From Cyathus striatus (lineage: Eukaryota > Basidiomycota > Agaricomycetes > Agaricales > Nidulariaceae), in assembly GCA_025738555.1 (NCBI GenBank), contig JAOVFP010000013.1, positions 3,658,001-3,722,000 of the forward strand: a DNA stretch of 64,000 nucleotides, read 5' to 3'. The notes beneath the pieces are model-generated. The model had not been told where the DNA came from. It ran no database searches and was given only the letters and a program-made list of their open reading frames with translations. The translations under genes were made by a program, and so were the position numbers. This document shows, one piece after another, positions 34,945-47,020 of this stretch; position 1 is the stretch's first letter, and every line of letters starts with the position of its first letter.

Positions 34945-37941
34945 ATGTCTAGTCGTTTGAAGCGCAAGCTCGCAGATTTGGGAGTTGATCCATCAAGCAG
35001 CAAAGCCAACGAGTCTTTCTGTCTTGTATGTTCCGTCGCAAGATACTGGGCCTGCACGTAATACTCATTATTGACTTATGGCTGAGTAGATTGGGACACC
35101 TTTACCGCCTCTTGAGAAATCAAAGGATACAGGCGAGTTTGTGCCACTATGGAAGCAAGAGGTAAAGCACTTTGAACTATTGCTTTACTTCAATTAAAGT
35201 ACAGCCCAGGTACGAGACGAAAAGGGACGGAGACGCCTACATGGAGCATTTACTGGAGGATTCTCTGCCGGCTACTTCAACACGGTGGGATCTAAAGAAG
35301 GCAAATCTATTCAGCACTATTGTTGTCTTTGACTTCTCAACGTGGAACAGGATGGACGCCGGCAACATTCGTTTCCTCTAGGAACGAGCGCGCGAAGAAG
35401 AAGGAAGCGCGTCCAGAAGACTTCATGGATGAGGAGGATTTGCAAGAGTTAAGGGAGAGTCAGAAGATAGTCGATGCCACCGATGAAATGGACTTCATGG
35501 GTGGAACCCAGGCCGAACTTCAAATGCGTGAAGGTGCTGTTGATTCTGGGCAAGAGTATGTAAACACTCGTTTCAGATTTGGCCTCACTGATGGGATTTA
35601 TTTGACATGCAGTTCTATCGCATCGACTTTGGAAGCTTCGATGTTACCTACACCACAGGACTCGGCCGGTGCTCGAATATTGAAGAAGATGGGCTGGCGT
35701 ATTGGTCGGGGTATTGGTCCTCGAATATCTCTCCGTCAGCGCCGACTACAGGATATCCAAGCTTCGCAACCTGGTACACGAATTACGCTCAACGATATCA
35801 AACTTAACGAAGGGGATGATGAAGCAAACAAACACACCTACGCCCCTAGAGATACCTCGATAATAGTTGCTGAGCGGAAGGACAATTTCCACGGTGTAGG
35901 GTATAGTCCCGGTATGGGGCTTCACGAATCACTGGGTGTGAAAGAGGGTGATAAAGCTTCAAGTCGCCAAATATCAGGTTAGAACTTAAACATTGTCTCT
36001 TGCTATCAACTAATACATGCTAGCTGGGTTTGGCCTCGGAGCATTGAACGATGCCGATGAAGATGATCTAGACATATACGAAGGAGACATCACTGGCAGT
36101 AGTCGTAATCGCATCGCATATGACACTACGGAATCCGGAGAAAATGAAAAGATCACGATTGGAAGAGCAGACGAAAAGAAATCCCAATCGAAAGCAGTGA
36201 GTGTTCAAGCGGTATTTCACGTTTAATTATACAGCTCATATCAAAGAAGGTGACTTCGACTTCTACCACCTTCCGTGATGGTAGACCAGTTTTAGCAGGC
36301 TTTGTACTCTCAGACGAGCCTGTTTCTCAAGACATATGGTGGGGATGCCCTCGTTGAAATGGTATAATAAATAATAAACACAATATAGGTTCCCAGTACC
36401 TGATATCCCTAAAGGGTGGAAACCTGATCCGCGACGCGTATGGGAGAAACATGCAAACAAGGAAAATGCGCAAGTAGAGCCACCCGCTTATTCGGGACCT
36501 GTGCCTCTTAGTAGGCGGGGATTGATGATAACAGCGGACGAGGTGAGATTAGCTTCTTAAAGGTTCCTCAAAAGTATGCTCATAGCGGCCCCCAACTGAT
36601 TTACAGCGCGGATCATTATTGGGAGAGACGCCTCTTCCGTCTGCACCTCGATCTGTGTTTGAGTATATATCCGAAAAAGACAAGGAAAGGTTAAAGAACA
36701 TTGCAGCTGCAGCTGCATCTGGGGGTCCAGTAGCAGCGGCAGCGGCAGCTCTTCCACGGTTAGACCCTCAAATTGCACAAGCCGCTCTAAGTGGCTTTCA
36801 GCCTTTCACCGCCGACCCCGCCAAACAAGCTCGGTACACCGCATACCTATATTCACAGGTTGATCCATCCAATGCCATACCCAAACCTTTGGATGGACAG
36901 AGATCTGAGGACTATCACAAGGAGCTTGAGGACTACGTCAAGTCTGCACAGATATTTAAGCCAATGTCGGGCGCGATGGCAGGTAGATTTACTAGCAGCG
37001 CAGTTCTCGACCTGGGTCCGAAGATACATGAAGGCTTGCATCAACCGACTGAGGAAGAGATGAAGCAAAAGGAAGAAGAAAGAGCGAAGGAGGAAGAATC
37101 GAGAGTTAGTCCCAAGGTTCATGCCGCAAGAATGGGGATGTATGGTCCAATGACACGAGAGACAAAACTCTGGCGGCCGGCAAGATTGTTGTCCAAACGT
37201 TTTGGCTTGAAAGAGCCTGACCCTCCGCCGGAACCGGACGCTGGCTCCTCTACTGCGGATGCCTCATCAACTTCTAACTGGGAGGACGCCATCGGTATAC
37301 CAGTCCCAAAAGCGTCTTCAGACACTAAACGTAATGATTCAGCCGACGGACCTCGCGATCTTTCTAACGTGGGTTTGGGAGAAGATGAAAGTCAAGGCCG
37401 AGATACTTTGACGTATCAACGGCCGTCCATGGATGTATTTAAAGCTATATTCGCTAGCGACGATGAAGACAGTGACGACGAGGAGGAGGTGAAAGAACCC
37501 GATGAGCCCCCACCACCCACCACTGCTGAAACTCCTTCCGTGGCCGTTGTCATTCCTGATAACAAGCCAATCGATCTTGGTACCTTTAAACCAACTTTTA
37601 TTCCTAGAGAAGGTAAATCAAAGAGGAAAGATGAGAAGGAGAAGGGTAAGAAGAAGAAAGAGAAGAAGAGTGTATTGGTGTCTTTCGAAATGGATGAAGA
37701 TGGCATGGGAGGTTTATCCATAAAGCCATCGAAAGAGAAAGAAAGACCCAAGAAGAAAAAACGCAAAGAGAAGCGGGAGGACGAAGACGAGACTATGTGG
37801 GTGGAGAAACCGCCTCCGGAAACTGTTAAAGATTTGGTGGTTCCACCTTCAGAGCAAAACGGCTTGACCCAGAATATGCAAGTGGACACTCCAAGCGAAC
37901 CGCCAACAAAAGGACGGAAGCGAGCAATTGACTTCATGTAG
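34945..37941 (+). CDS. G-patch domain protein, GPATCH1 family (spliceosome-associated)
   Basis: Nuclear protein of the GPATCH1 family, found in catalytic spliceosomes. G-patch domains typically activate DEAH helicases. Start [20 protein letters not shown] at 34945. Family N-terminal block: [56 protein letters not shown]. The G-patch follows as [19 protein letters not shown]. Then come [61 protein letters not shown] and [14 protein letters not shown] long charged C-terminal tail ends [10 protein letters not shown], with Lys/Glu repeats ([13 protein letters not shown]). The exon joining GSKEG to WTPATF uses a GC-AG intron at 35301-35350. The gene converges on Mak11, with only 61 bp between stop codons. 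Confidence 0.93.
35301..35350 (+). other. Non-canonical GC-AG intron in GPATCH1
   Basis: The reading frame joins ...AAA GAA G to GA TGG ACG CCG only if the intron starts with GC (GCAAAT) and ends CAG at 35350. It is 50 bp long, with a branch-like TTGAC near 35330. The spliced protein reads the highly conserved [14 protein letters not shown], which supports the junction. Reading through the intron hits a stop. Confidence 0.85.
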
Positions 37942-38002
37942 ATTAGTGCATTATCTGATGTATCCCGCTGCAGGGTCTATAGAATATATAATCTATCACC
38001 AA

Positions 38003-39539
38003 TTAATCACTTTCTTCAACATTTTCTTCCGCCTCGCCTTCTTCCTCCTCTTGTTCTTCCACACCTTTCCACTCTTCCTCCACCTCTTCCTGTTTCTTTT
38101 CAGATTCATCTCCAGACTCATCTCTCTTGCGCTTTCCAGCACTCTCTATTGGTATATCACCATCAGCCAGTGTGACACATGTGAAACGGGTGTTCTTGGA
38201 ATCATAGCTGGCAACTGGAGATATCTCTAGGAGTTTGCCATCTTCGGAAGGTTTTTCGGGAAGGGTGGCCAGGTTATAAATATTGACATATCCATCTGAA
38301 GATATAGTAGACACGATGGTAGTTTGTGCACGTCCCGAAACTTCCGGCAAAGCTATATTCAATGTCTGAACAGCCTTTACTCTGCGTATGTGATATATTA
38401 AGACGTGCTCACTCAAACAAACTTAATACATACCGATTAGTATGACCAACCATCTGCGCAATAATCCGCGGTGTTTGGTCCGGATCCTTGGAAACTTCAT
38501 ACACCGAGAGCTTCTTATCCTCAGCTCCAACTAACATGACATCTCCACTGCCCTCTACTTGCTTGACAAATTTGACATCGTGAATTCGAGACGAATGTCG
38601 AATCGTATATATCAGTGTCACGTCCTTGAGAGATATTCAATCCTAACCAACAAGGTTGTTAAGTGAATGTGTACTCACAGTTGTATAGACGTCGATGGTT
38701 GAACCGGATTGTACAATGAATAATGACCCATCTACTGACCAACGCACTAGCTCGCCCTCTACGATTTACTATTTAGCAAATGAAGGAACAAGAAATATTT
38801 AAGCTCACCCTTCCCAATCTTAGTGCTAGCGACTCCTTTTCCTCTCATTAAATCCCACATGCGCAGTACCCTGTCCTTGCCAACGCTGAGAGCAACCTTT
38901 CCCGAGGGATGTACGGCGATTGAATTAACACGTCCTTTGTGACCCTTTAGTGATCGTAGAACAGTCCAGTCGCGAGCACGGAATAAACATAGAGTGCCAT
39001 CTTCCGAAGCAGACATAAGATGGGATTTAGAAGGAAATAAAAGATGAGTGATTGAGCCTGCCAGAGACCAGAGATGTTAGCTTGAGTACATAAAAAGGAT
39101 AGACAAATGAAGAACCTTCATGATGCATAAGTCCACCAATCTCTTTCCGCCTTCTCAAATCCCAGACCTTAATTATCTCATCTGCACTCCCAGATGCAAG
39201 CCATTTCCCACCATCTGGAGAAGCAGCGACAGCTTTTATGCAAGAAACGTGCGCCGGAAATATAAATATTGGTTTTAAGTGGAATTCTACTTCGGAATTT
39301 TCGTTTATTGATGTGGTTCCCTCTAAACCATAGAGGAGCTTTTCATACGAGCCGGCGACAACTTTGAACGTTTTAGGAAGAGGTGTAGCAGAGGTTTTAC
39401 TGAACTTCTTTGGGTTTGGATTGGAAGAAGTTTCCTTCTGTTTGCCTTTGCTCTTTGCTGAGGGTTTAAAGTTGGCTCTCGACGAAGCAGCTTTGGATGT
39501 ACCGTCCAGCTTCGCTTTTTTATTTGCCCGTTCTGTCAT
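38003..39539 (-). CDS. mak11: WD-repeat ribosome biogenesis protein Mak11 (PAK1IP1 family)
   Basis: Nucleolar WD40 protein needed for 60S subunit assembly. Start MTERANKKAKLDGTSKAA at 39539. A basic low-complexity N-terminus precedes the WD40 fold: YEKLLYGLEG, HVSCIKAVAASPDGGKWLASG, ADEIIKVWDLRRRKEIGGLM, LMSASEDGTLCLFRARDWTV, LKGHKGRVNSIAVHPSG, DRVLRMWDLMRGKGVASTKI. After further exons come RWSVDGSLFIVQSGSTIDVYTT, IHDVKFVKQVEGSGDVMLVG, HTNR joined to VKAVQTL, and TTIVSTISSDGYVNIYNLA. The C-terminal tail is very acidic (EEEWKGVEEQEEEEGEAEE). Tail-to-tail with GPATCH1 and head-to-head with GatA. Confidence 0.92.
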
Positions 39540-39795
39540 TTCGATGGGCTATTTTACAGGATACAAGGAAGAAATCAAATGATTAGCATCATATATTTCG
39601 TTAGAAAATTCAGATTGTGCTTGTGAATATTTGCTCTCCAGACCCTAGCAAAATATGCACACATTATTTCGCCGCGACGCGGCTCCCTAAAGGCTAAGTC
39701 CCAACGAACTTGCATGATTTGCTTGATTTCGCGGGCATTTCATGCAGTAGTTCAAGTCAAAGAGAACTATCTCGTTAAAGTATAGACTGCTTGAA
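39540..39795. promoter_or_regulatory. Short divergent promoter between Mak11 and GatA
   Basis: 256 bp between the two start codons. Both genes must be transcribed from it. No specific element called. Confidence 0.5.
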
Positions 39796-41777
39796 ATGCT
39801 GATACATGGCACTCTACGATGGCCTAAAAATTTGGGGTACACCTTAACATTCAAGAAGTACTCTACGCATACAGTTAACTGGCGTCAAGTCATTGCTGAG
39901 AAGAATCCGAGTATCAATGCATTCGTCAATATTTCCGAAGGACAAACCTCTTCCGCTAAAGGAGACTCTTCCTTGCTGGGCCTACCAATCGCTGTCAAAG
40001 ATAACATTGTCACTTCCTTCTTACCTACCACATGCTCCTCCGGAATGCTCAAAGGTCAGCTTGCTCTCTATTTCAAGTTATTTCGCTTTACTGACTCGCT
40101 TGCAATTGGTATTGTGATGTTATAGATTTCACTTCTCCATTTGACGCGACGGTAGTGAAATTGTTGATGGATGCAGGAGCAGATATCATTGGAAAGACGA
40201 ATTGCGACGAGTTCGGTATGGGGTGCGCTCCATTTCTCTTCTTCAGAACCCTTCGTTCACGCAGTGGCTAGTTCCCTTAACGTTCATTCGATTCATGGTG
40301 CAGTTGTGAACCCATTTTCATCGTTGACACAATCCCGGAACATGGATAGGAGAGCTGCCGGCGGGAGTTCCGGAGGAAGTGCTGCTGCAGTAGCCTCAGG
40401 AATGTGTTACGCGTATGTCCTGCTCTACATATATATCTCAGTTTGGTTTTACAAGGACTTCAGTGCGCTCGGGACAGACACAGGTGGTTCTGTTAGACTT
40501 CCTGCCTCTTACTGTGGTGTTGTGGGACTAAAACCATCGTACGGTTTGCTCAGCAGGTAAGCGAAGCTGTTTCATATTAGCAACTTTGGACATGTGATTG
40601 GACATGTGATAGATGGGGAGTAGTGTCATATGCCGACAGTTTAGATTGCGTTGGTGTATTGGCTTCATCGGTTTTCAAAGTTAAACAGGTTTTCGGTAAG
40701 TCTTTGTGCTGGTCTAAATCGTCACGTTGTCATATCTTATCCCTCGCAGACGTTATATCTACGTATGACGACAAGGATCCTACGGCTGCACTTCCTGATA
40801 TCAGGAGCCTGGCAACTTCAGCCGCTAGCGCAAGAATTGCTTCGTGGTCAACTATTTCGGGCCGTCTAGATGGGTTACGAATAGGTGTTCCTCAAGTAGG
40901 GATGTGGAAGTTGCATATTACGTTTACTGACTTTCATTCAACCTTTACCAGGAGTACTTCCCTTCTGAAGTTACACCTGAGATAATCACCCACATTCGTC
41001 GAATCATATCTTCACTGAAATCACGGGGAGCAGCTATAGTTCCGGTTTCCCTACCTTCGACCTCCTATGCTCTTAGTGCATACTATGTACTATCATGTGC
41101 AGAAGCTAGCAGTAACTTGGAACGTTACGATGGCGTCCAATATGGTATGATCTTTGGTGCGGCTTTGTTCATTGCTCATGTTTTCAGGCGCATACGTCAA
41201 GCCATGCCTTGGAACTGACCTAATGAAAACGTCGAATATTTATGCTGTTACTCGTTCCGCGGGATTCGGGAGAGAGGTCCAAAAGCGTATACTCCTCGGT
41301 ACCTATGCTTTATCAGCGGAGTAAGCCTCTTTTCATCAACATGGATTTTTTTGATCCGAACTTTCCAGCGCTTTCGACAATTACTTCTTGCAAGCGCAGC
41401 GGGTCAGGCGACTAGTAAAAGAAGACTTTAATCGTGTCTTTTCTATACCGGACTTCTACACCGAAGTTTTCGAACACAGCCCAGAAAACAAAGCCTCTGG
41501 GGTAGACGTTCTGGTCCATCCTTCGGCTATCTGCACTGCTCCAACACTTGATCAAGCTGACACTGAATCATCTCATTTAGATTCATATGTACAGGATATT
41601 CTGACAGTGCCTGCTTCGCTCGCTGGTCTTCCTGCTATAAGTGTTCCAGTTCATAACACATCTGCACCGGATAGAGATGGTTGGCCTATCGGTGTTAGTA
41701 TTGGGCAGTGGGGATGCGACGAGTTGGTAATGAGTGTCGGAGATATAATACAAAATGATCAAAATGAGGACGCGTAG
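39796..41777 (+). CDS. HER2: Mitochondrial glutamyl-tRNA(Gln) amidotransferase subunit A
   Basis: Amidase-signature subunit of GatFAB/GatCAB, which converts mischarged Glu-tRNA(Gln) to Gln-tRNA(Gln) in mitochondria. Start [20 protein letters not shown] at 39796, a basic, acid-poor leader fitting mitochondrial import. Catalytic triad visible: Lys in LPIAVKDNI, the first Ser in [14 protein letters not shown], and the nucleophilic Ser in [16 protein letters not shown]. Other family blocks: [155 protein letters not shown] and [15 protein letters not shown]. About eight or nine exons, ending [12 protein letters not shown] at 41777. Confidence 0.93.
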
Positions 41778-42283
41778 CTACTATGACATCATTATATTGT
41801 GAGTTGCTCTTAATCATTCGTTGCACGGTTGCTCACATATAGCACAAGAGTAATAACGTCGGTGATAATGCTATACGCACTTTTATTAGATCGGAATGTT
41901 TATCTGTACTTTCAACAGGTTGGAATATAGAATCTTTAAATTTCCAGAGCTGAAGGCTTCTGAAGTAGCTCTAAATCCTCGGAATAACTCAAACATACCG
42001 CACATGGGCTCCGTTTAGCAAAGCTTCTTAAGCGCTTTTACTCCGTCATCGTGCTGTCTGCTGATCATCGCTTGAAATACATCGCTCATCTGATTACTTG
42101 GGCTTGGTTACTCACAATGCGTTCGTCTTCCAGATGTTAGGCATTTGGCTTGAATTCCGACATTTTTCCGCGAAGTCCAACTGGTCAGGTCTGCTCTTGA
42201 CTTGTCGGGTAGTTTAATCTCATGCATTTCCGGCATACTTATATGAGGCAGCAGTGCAATGGGGAACATTCTGATAGGCTAAG
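41778..42283. promoter_or_regulatory. Intergenic region upstream of the mannanase
   Basis: About 500 bp. Holds the GatA 3' UTR and the mannanase promoter. No defined site called. Confidence 0.4.
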
Positions 42284-44605
42284 ATGCGTTTCCTGATTTT
42301 CCCTTTACTTCTTGCCTGGCTCGTAGCCGCTGCCACCATCAAAAAGTCTGTGCCCAAAGGTTTTGCAACTACGAAAGGACGGGAATTTGTAATTGATGGC
42401 AAACCTTTTGTGCGTTAACATTTTCTCGCTGGCGTACGGTATCCTTATGGATCATGAGTATAGGCTTTTGTCGGTGCCAATTCCTACGTGAGTAGGATGC
42501 AAGTTATTCAAGTTTCTACTGTCTGCTGAAAACGCGTTGCTACTTAGTGGCTTCCGCTGCTGACCAGCAATGAAGACGTCGAGGCGACTTTCAAGCAGAT
42601 GCAAGGTGCCGGTGTTAAAGTGATGAGAACTTGGGTAGATGCATTGTAAACTTCTCGTTTGATCACTGAATACTTAGGTCATACTGCACCAAACAGGGCT
42701 TCAATGCAGTTAACGGTTCTGAGATTACGGATGCGATAGCCTCTGGCTTAACTTATTACCAGGTGGGGAGCACGTTACATGTGAATGGAGTGTCGTACTC
42801 AAAAGAGCTTTAGGTTTGGAACTCCAGTGATTGGACATTAAATGATGGTCCACAAGGCTTGCAACGCCTTGACAACGTCGTTGACCTGGCTGGGAAATAT
42901 GGGATAAAGCTTATCCTTGCATTTACAAACAACTGGTGAGCAGCCTTCGAATACTTTTGGGTGGTCTTTTAAGCTGGATGTTTTAGGGTCGGATATGGTG
43001 TAAGTCCACCGACATTTTATTTCGCGTATCTACCTATATTTCATCTTTACACAGGGCATGGAACTCTACATCAACTGGATTGCAGGAGCCGGAAATACTC
43101 ATGATGTTTTCTTTACTAATTCAAAAATTGTAGCATCATACCGTAGGCAACCCTCGTCTCCATTGTTCTTTAGTTGGTTAACACTGCACCCAGAGCGCTA
43201 TGTCAAGACTATTGTCAACAGATACAAGAATTCTCCTAACATTTTTGCATGGGAGTTAATGAATGAGGCTAGATGCTTGGGCGATTTGCCTGCTGGGCCA
43301 GCCTGTGTGCCCGGCACTGAACTAGTTTCCAAGTGGTATAAGCAACAATCAGATTTCGTTCGAAGCCTGTGAGCGATACTATTCCATGCGCTTGGTGTGC
43401 ATATTAGATTGATTGCATCTAGTGATCCTTACCATCTCATCACTACTGGAGGAGAGGGACATTTCTTTATAAAGAATAAAACGGTTGGTTTCTGGTTCAA
43501 TGGGACATTTGTATCAGACTACAACTTTAATGGTCAAGGTCCGTTGCAATATTAATAACAATGGGGCATCCTCCTCAACTCTAACATGCACTTATATAGC
43601 TGGAGAAGATTTCCAACTGGAGCTCTCAACTCTAGACAACATAGACTTTGGTACCTATGTGGGTATAAGGTAACCCTACGGTCATTTGTTTTCTAACTCG
43701 ACTCCTATTTAGCATTTGTATCCCCAGACATGGTATGTAACACGTCTCTTGCCATTACTGCGTTGACTGAAGGAGATCAGGTATCCACAGCTGGTATGAC
43801 AGGTTAACATTTCAGTCACCTTCTATCGATCACTCATATGTCTTCACAGGATACACCAGGATCTAACTTTTCCATCAAAAATTGGGGACTAGACTGGATT
43901 AAGGCTCATGCTCAAGGTTCTTAGCAGACCCTTTAACCTAATGCCCAACCTGACCCCGAATTGCTCCCTAGCGGCTGATCAAGCAAATAAACCAGTGATC
44001 TTAGAAGAGTTCGGAGTAACGGGACTACGTATGTCATTATCATCTTTACTTTGAGAAAATAGTTATAAATGCTATGAGGTAGAAAACAAGTCAGAGATAT
44101 ATCCGGAATGGGTCAAGCTTGCTCTGGACACAAAGCATGGGTAAGGATTCGATTAGCTACTCCTGGATCATTACTTACATTAACTATAACAGAGGGCAAG
44201 TAGCTAATAATGAAGTATTATAATTCCTAGTATTTATCTTACTCTTAGAATCATGCCATGGCAATTTGGTGCACTAGGCCTCAAGGAAAGTGGCGGAAAC
44301 AGATTAATCAAATATGCTGATGCACTCATCGATGGGGTGAGTTTGGTTATTCTTTGGTATTAGCCAATATCCTCTGACCCCGTCCGTCAGGCGTCACCAA
44401 ATGACGGTTCGTTGTGACATTTTAATTACTATTTTCTAAACAACAAATTTTGTATTTAGGTTTGGCCATCTATAAAAATCAAAGTTCGGTTTGGAATATT
44501 TTTACGTGAGTAGCATTGGCTATTTATTTTAGATACACAGTAGTTGATATCTCAACACACATACACAGAAATGCGGCCAAAATACAGGCATCAAGGTCGC
44601 TGTGA
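42284..44605 (+). CDS. Secreted GH5 endo-beta-1,4-mannanase
   Basis: Likely an extracellular enzyme hydrolysing mannan/galactomannan in plant cell walls (glycoside hydrolase family 5, subfamily 7 type). Start [17 protein letters not shown] at 42284, a clear signal peptide, then [26 protein letters not shown]. Barrel motifs: [73 protein letters not shown] (acid/base Glu in NEA), [15 protein letters not shown], and [12 protein letters not shown] (nucleophile Glu). The end of the barrel is [10 protein letters not shown], with a C-terminus [10 protein letters not shown] stopping at 44603-44605. It is divided into about a dozen short exons. Secretion and cleavage activity are inferred from family membership. 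Confidence 0.88.
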
Positions 44606-44706
44606 CAATGGTGAACCTCCAGGAAGCTGAAGCTATTGCTCTGGATTATGCATTATTCGAGCATTATTATGTCAATGTATAGTAGTAGTGCGCACGGACC
44701 AAATCC

Positions 44707-46085
44707 TTACTCTCGCAAAGATCGCGTTCTACTAGAAAGCGAAGTATCGGTGTTACTTTTGAAAGAGGAAGTTAAATCAAATTGTGATGTGTATCCTTCC
44801 AATATGTCGGTTAATACGAGGTTGCTCGTAGTTAATTGTGATGTATGCTGATCGGAATCAGTGGTTGGTTGAGTATGTGATTCATTAACAGTTGAATCAT
44901 TGCCTGAGTCCCTCCACGAGTGGCTGTATAGATACGCGACCAAAACTAACGTGTTGCATACAATCACAGTAACTGAAGTCTGCATGGTTTTATTTAAGTA
45001 AGTAATAAAGGTCTAAGTTTGCATAGCATACTTATTCTTCACCTCAAAATGCGAAATAACTACACGTAAAAACGCTCTTGCCGGTTCCCAGTTGGCGGGT
45101 GCAAATTGAAAAACAATTGAGACAGCTGAAGCAAGGGAAGATAAAGTGCTTGCAGCAAAGCCGCTGAGAACAAGCCGTCGTTCCGGGCGTGGCAGGTTGA
45201 CATCCCACAGCTTGATTAAAGGGACAGAAACAAGCAGACCATCGGATACTACCTTAGCTTGAATCAGGTGAGTTCAAATATTCCCGAGATAAAATATATC
45301 ACCTAATACACGTTAGAAATAGAATTTTCCAAGGTTGGGGTGCGTCGCAATAGGTAAGTACTGTAGAAATGACCCATAAGGAAGAGTCTCGACATGCCAC
45401 GAAAACCCAAATGCTGATTATTGTTCCAAGGCCAAAAAAAAAGTAGGGCCATGAATACTCCAAGTTTATGCATAGTTTCAGTCGAAGGAAATATTCTAGC
45501 GAATGCCAGTGCCAGGCTTATTCGAGAAGTCCTATAAGATAACGTGGTATCTAGTCTTAAAGTCCAGGTCCGTACCTCACATACCAATTAATAAATATGA
45601 ATATTGCAATACCAATCCAATACCGAGCTCCTTGGTACGCCGGTAACTGAGCTAAATTTTATGGATTAAAGAGTTGTGAATAGTTTATCATCGACTAAAC
45701 TGACCCGCATTTGTTGCTCCTATAATTAGAATGATTAGGAATAAAAATTCCCCACAGGCAGCCAATAGAACGAAATAATCGTCCCACCATAACCGCCTTA
45801 TGTGCCTCCGATAGGATACGCGAAGTACAGACAAAGTTATTGATGTACAGTGCAAGGCTCCAGAAAAAACTGTAGAGGCATCAAAGAAGTACTTTCAATG
45901 AGATTATTTCATGCACAGACCTTTAAGGACTATCATAGCATAAGGAGGAATATACCACATTGTTCAACTCGAGGTAGCAATTACTTACAATTGCAACCAG
46001 CTTTTTGCCAGCTTTGCTCCTCGACAGCCCTCGAATTTAGAAGCTTCAAGTTGGTTTCAGGTCCGTCACTTGCCAAGGGCTTCAT
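44707..46085 (-). CDS. 7-TM membrane protein, tandem copy A (fungal rhodopsin-domain-like, tentative), with an apparent frameshift
   Basis: Integral membrane protein of a family I take to be the fungal rhodopsin-like 7-TM group, function unknown. Start MKPLASDGPETNLKLL at 46085. After an intron: FFSGALHCTSITLSVLRVSY, then RRHIRRLWWDDYFVLLAACG (hallmark WWDD). Later exons give YWIGIAIFIFINW joined to TSRISLALAFARIFPS, LPRPERRLVLSGFAAS and FAPANWEPARAFLRVVISHFE, then MQTSVTVIVCNTLVLVAYLY and a hydrophilic Ser/Thr tail. At a run of nine T (minus strand; 45434-45442), the frame of GVFMALLFF must shift by one base to reach GLGTIISIWVFVACRDSSLW, which aligns with copy C. This is probably a homopolymer indel. 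Intron sites match the two sister genes. Confidence 0.68.
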
Positions 46086-47020
46086 GATTAAACTTATTCG
46101 CTAGGAGCACTGGCACTGGGCAGTGACATCTCACAGAATACTTCAAAAAAAGAAATTAAAGCTTGAAATGTTTCTATACAAGGTCCTCCACGCAGCACAT
46201 GTATTTTATTCTAAATGTACAGTCTTCAGAAAATAAAAAATTCGAATTTATGCTAATGTGACCAGATTCCTGAGATAATACAGTATATAAATAAATTTTC
46301 ACCCCATTTGCATGTGTCAAAACGAAAACACTTTGCAGGTCATTTTGCAATCGATTTTGCAGTACCGCAATACTTGCGCAATACGTCCGTGTGCCAGGAG
46401 TGTAGGTCCGTTATTTGCCGAAGGTATATGCCGCCAGGGTCGGTTTTTGTAATGTTTCATACTATAGTACTGTATTCGCCAGGAGAACCGATTGAGCCTT
46501 GCTACAGCTAATAGTAGATAATAAGGAGAATGTGGTAACCCGTCATAGGTAATCATGTTATTACCTGGTGGCAGCATGCTGGACTCTGGAGGTATAGCAA
46601 GTAAATATTATAAATTGAAGGGTGCTAACTTGAAAAAAACGAGAGAAAACTGTCAGAGTCTGAGCGAAAAACATCTGTATAATATTACTAAGTACACGCA
46701 CTGTTGCTTGGCATTAGAGTTGTCGCTAACTTGATGAAACTAGTAGGGGCCTGGAATTAAATGTGTCAACTCAAAAACCACCGCCCATTCAACATTCAAC
46801 ATTGACTGCCCTTGAATTCGAACCACCCACTATTCTGGAGTTACAGGTTGATCGAGTCTCGACTTTGTTATTAAATTAGGATAAAAACCACCATAAATAA
46901 AACATATTTTAAAGCGAATCGAAATAGCACTGAAGACAACATAAGTAGTGATGGAGGTGTCCGTTTACTCCCTCCGTATGCAGTCAAAAGGAAACGTTGA
47001 AACGCTGAGTAGTAAGTATA
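46086..47020. other. Intergenic region between 7-TM copies A and B
   Basis: About 930 bp of AT-rich sequence with no recognisable gene. It should hold the copy A promoter and the copy B 3' UTR. Confidence 0.4.
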
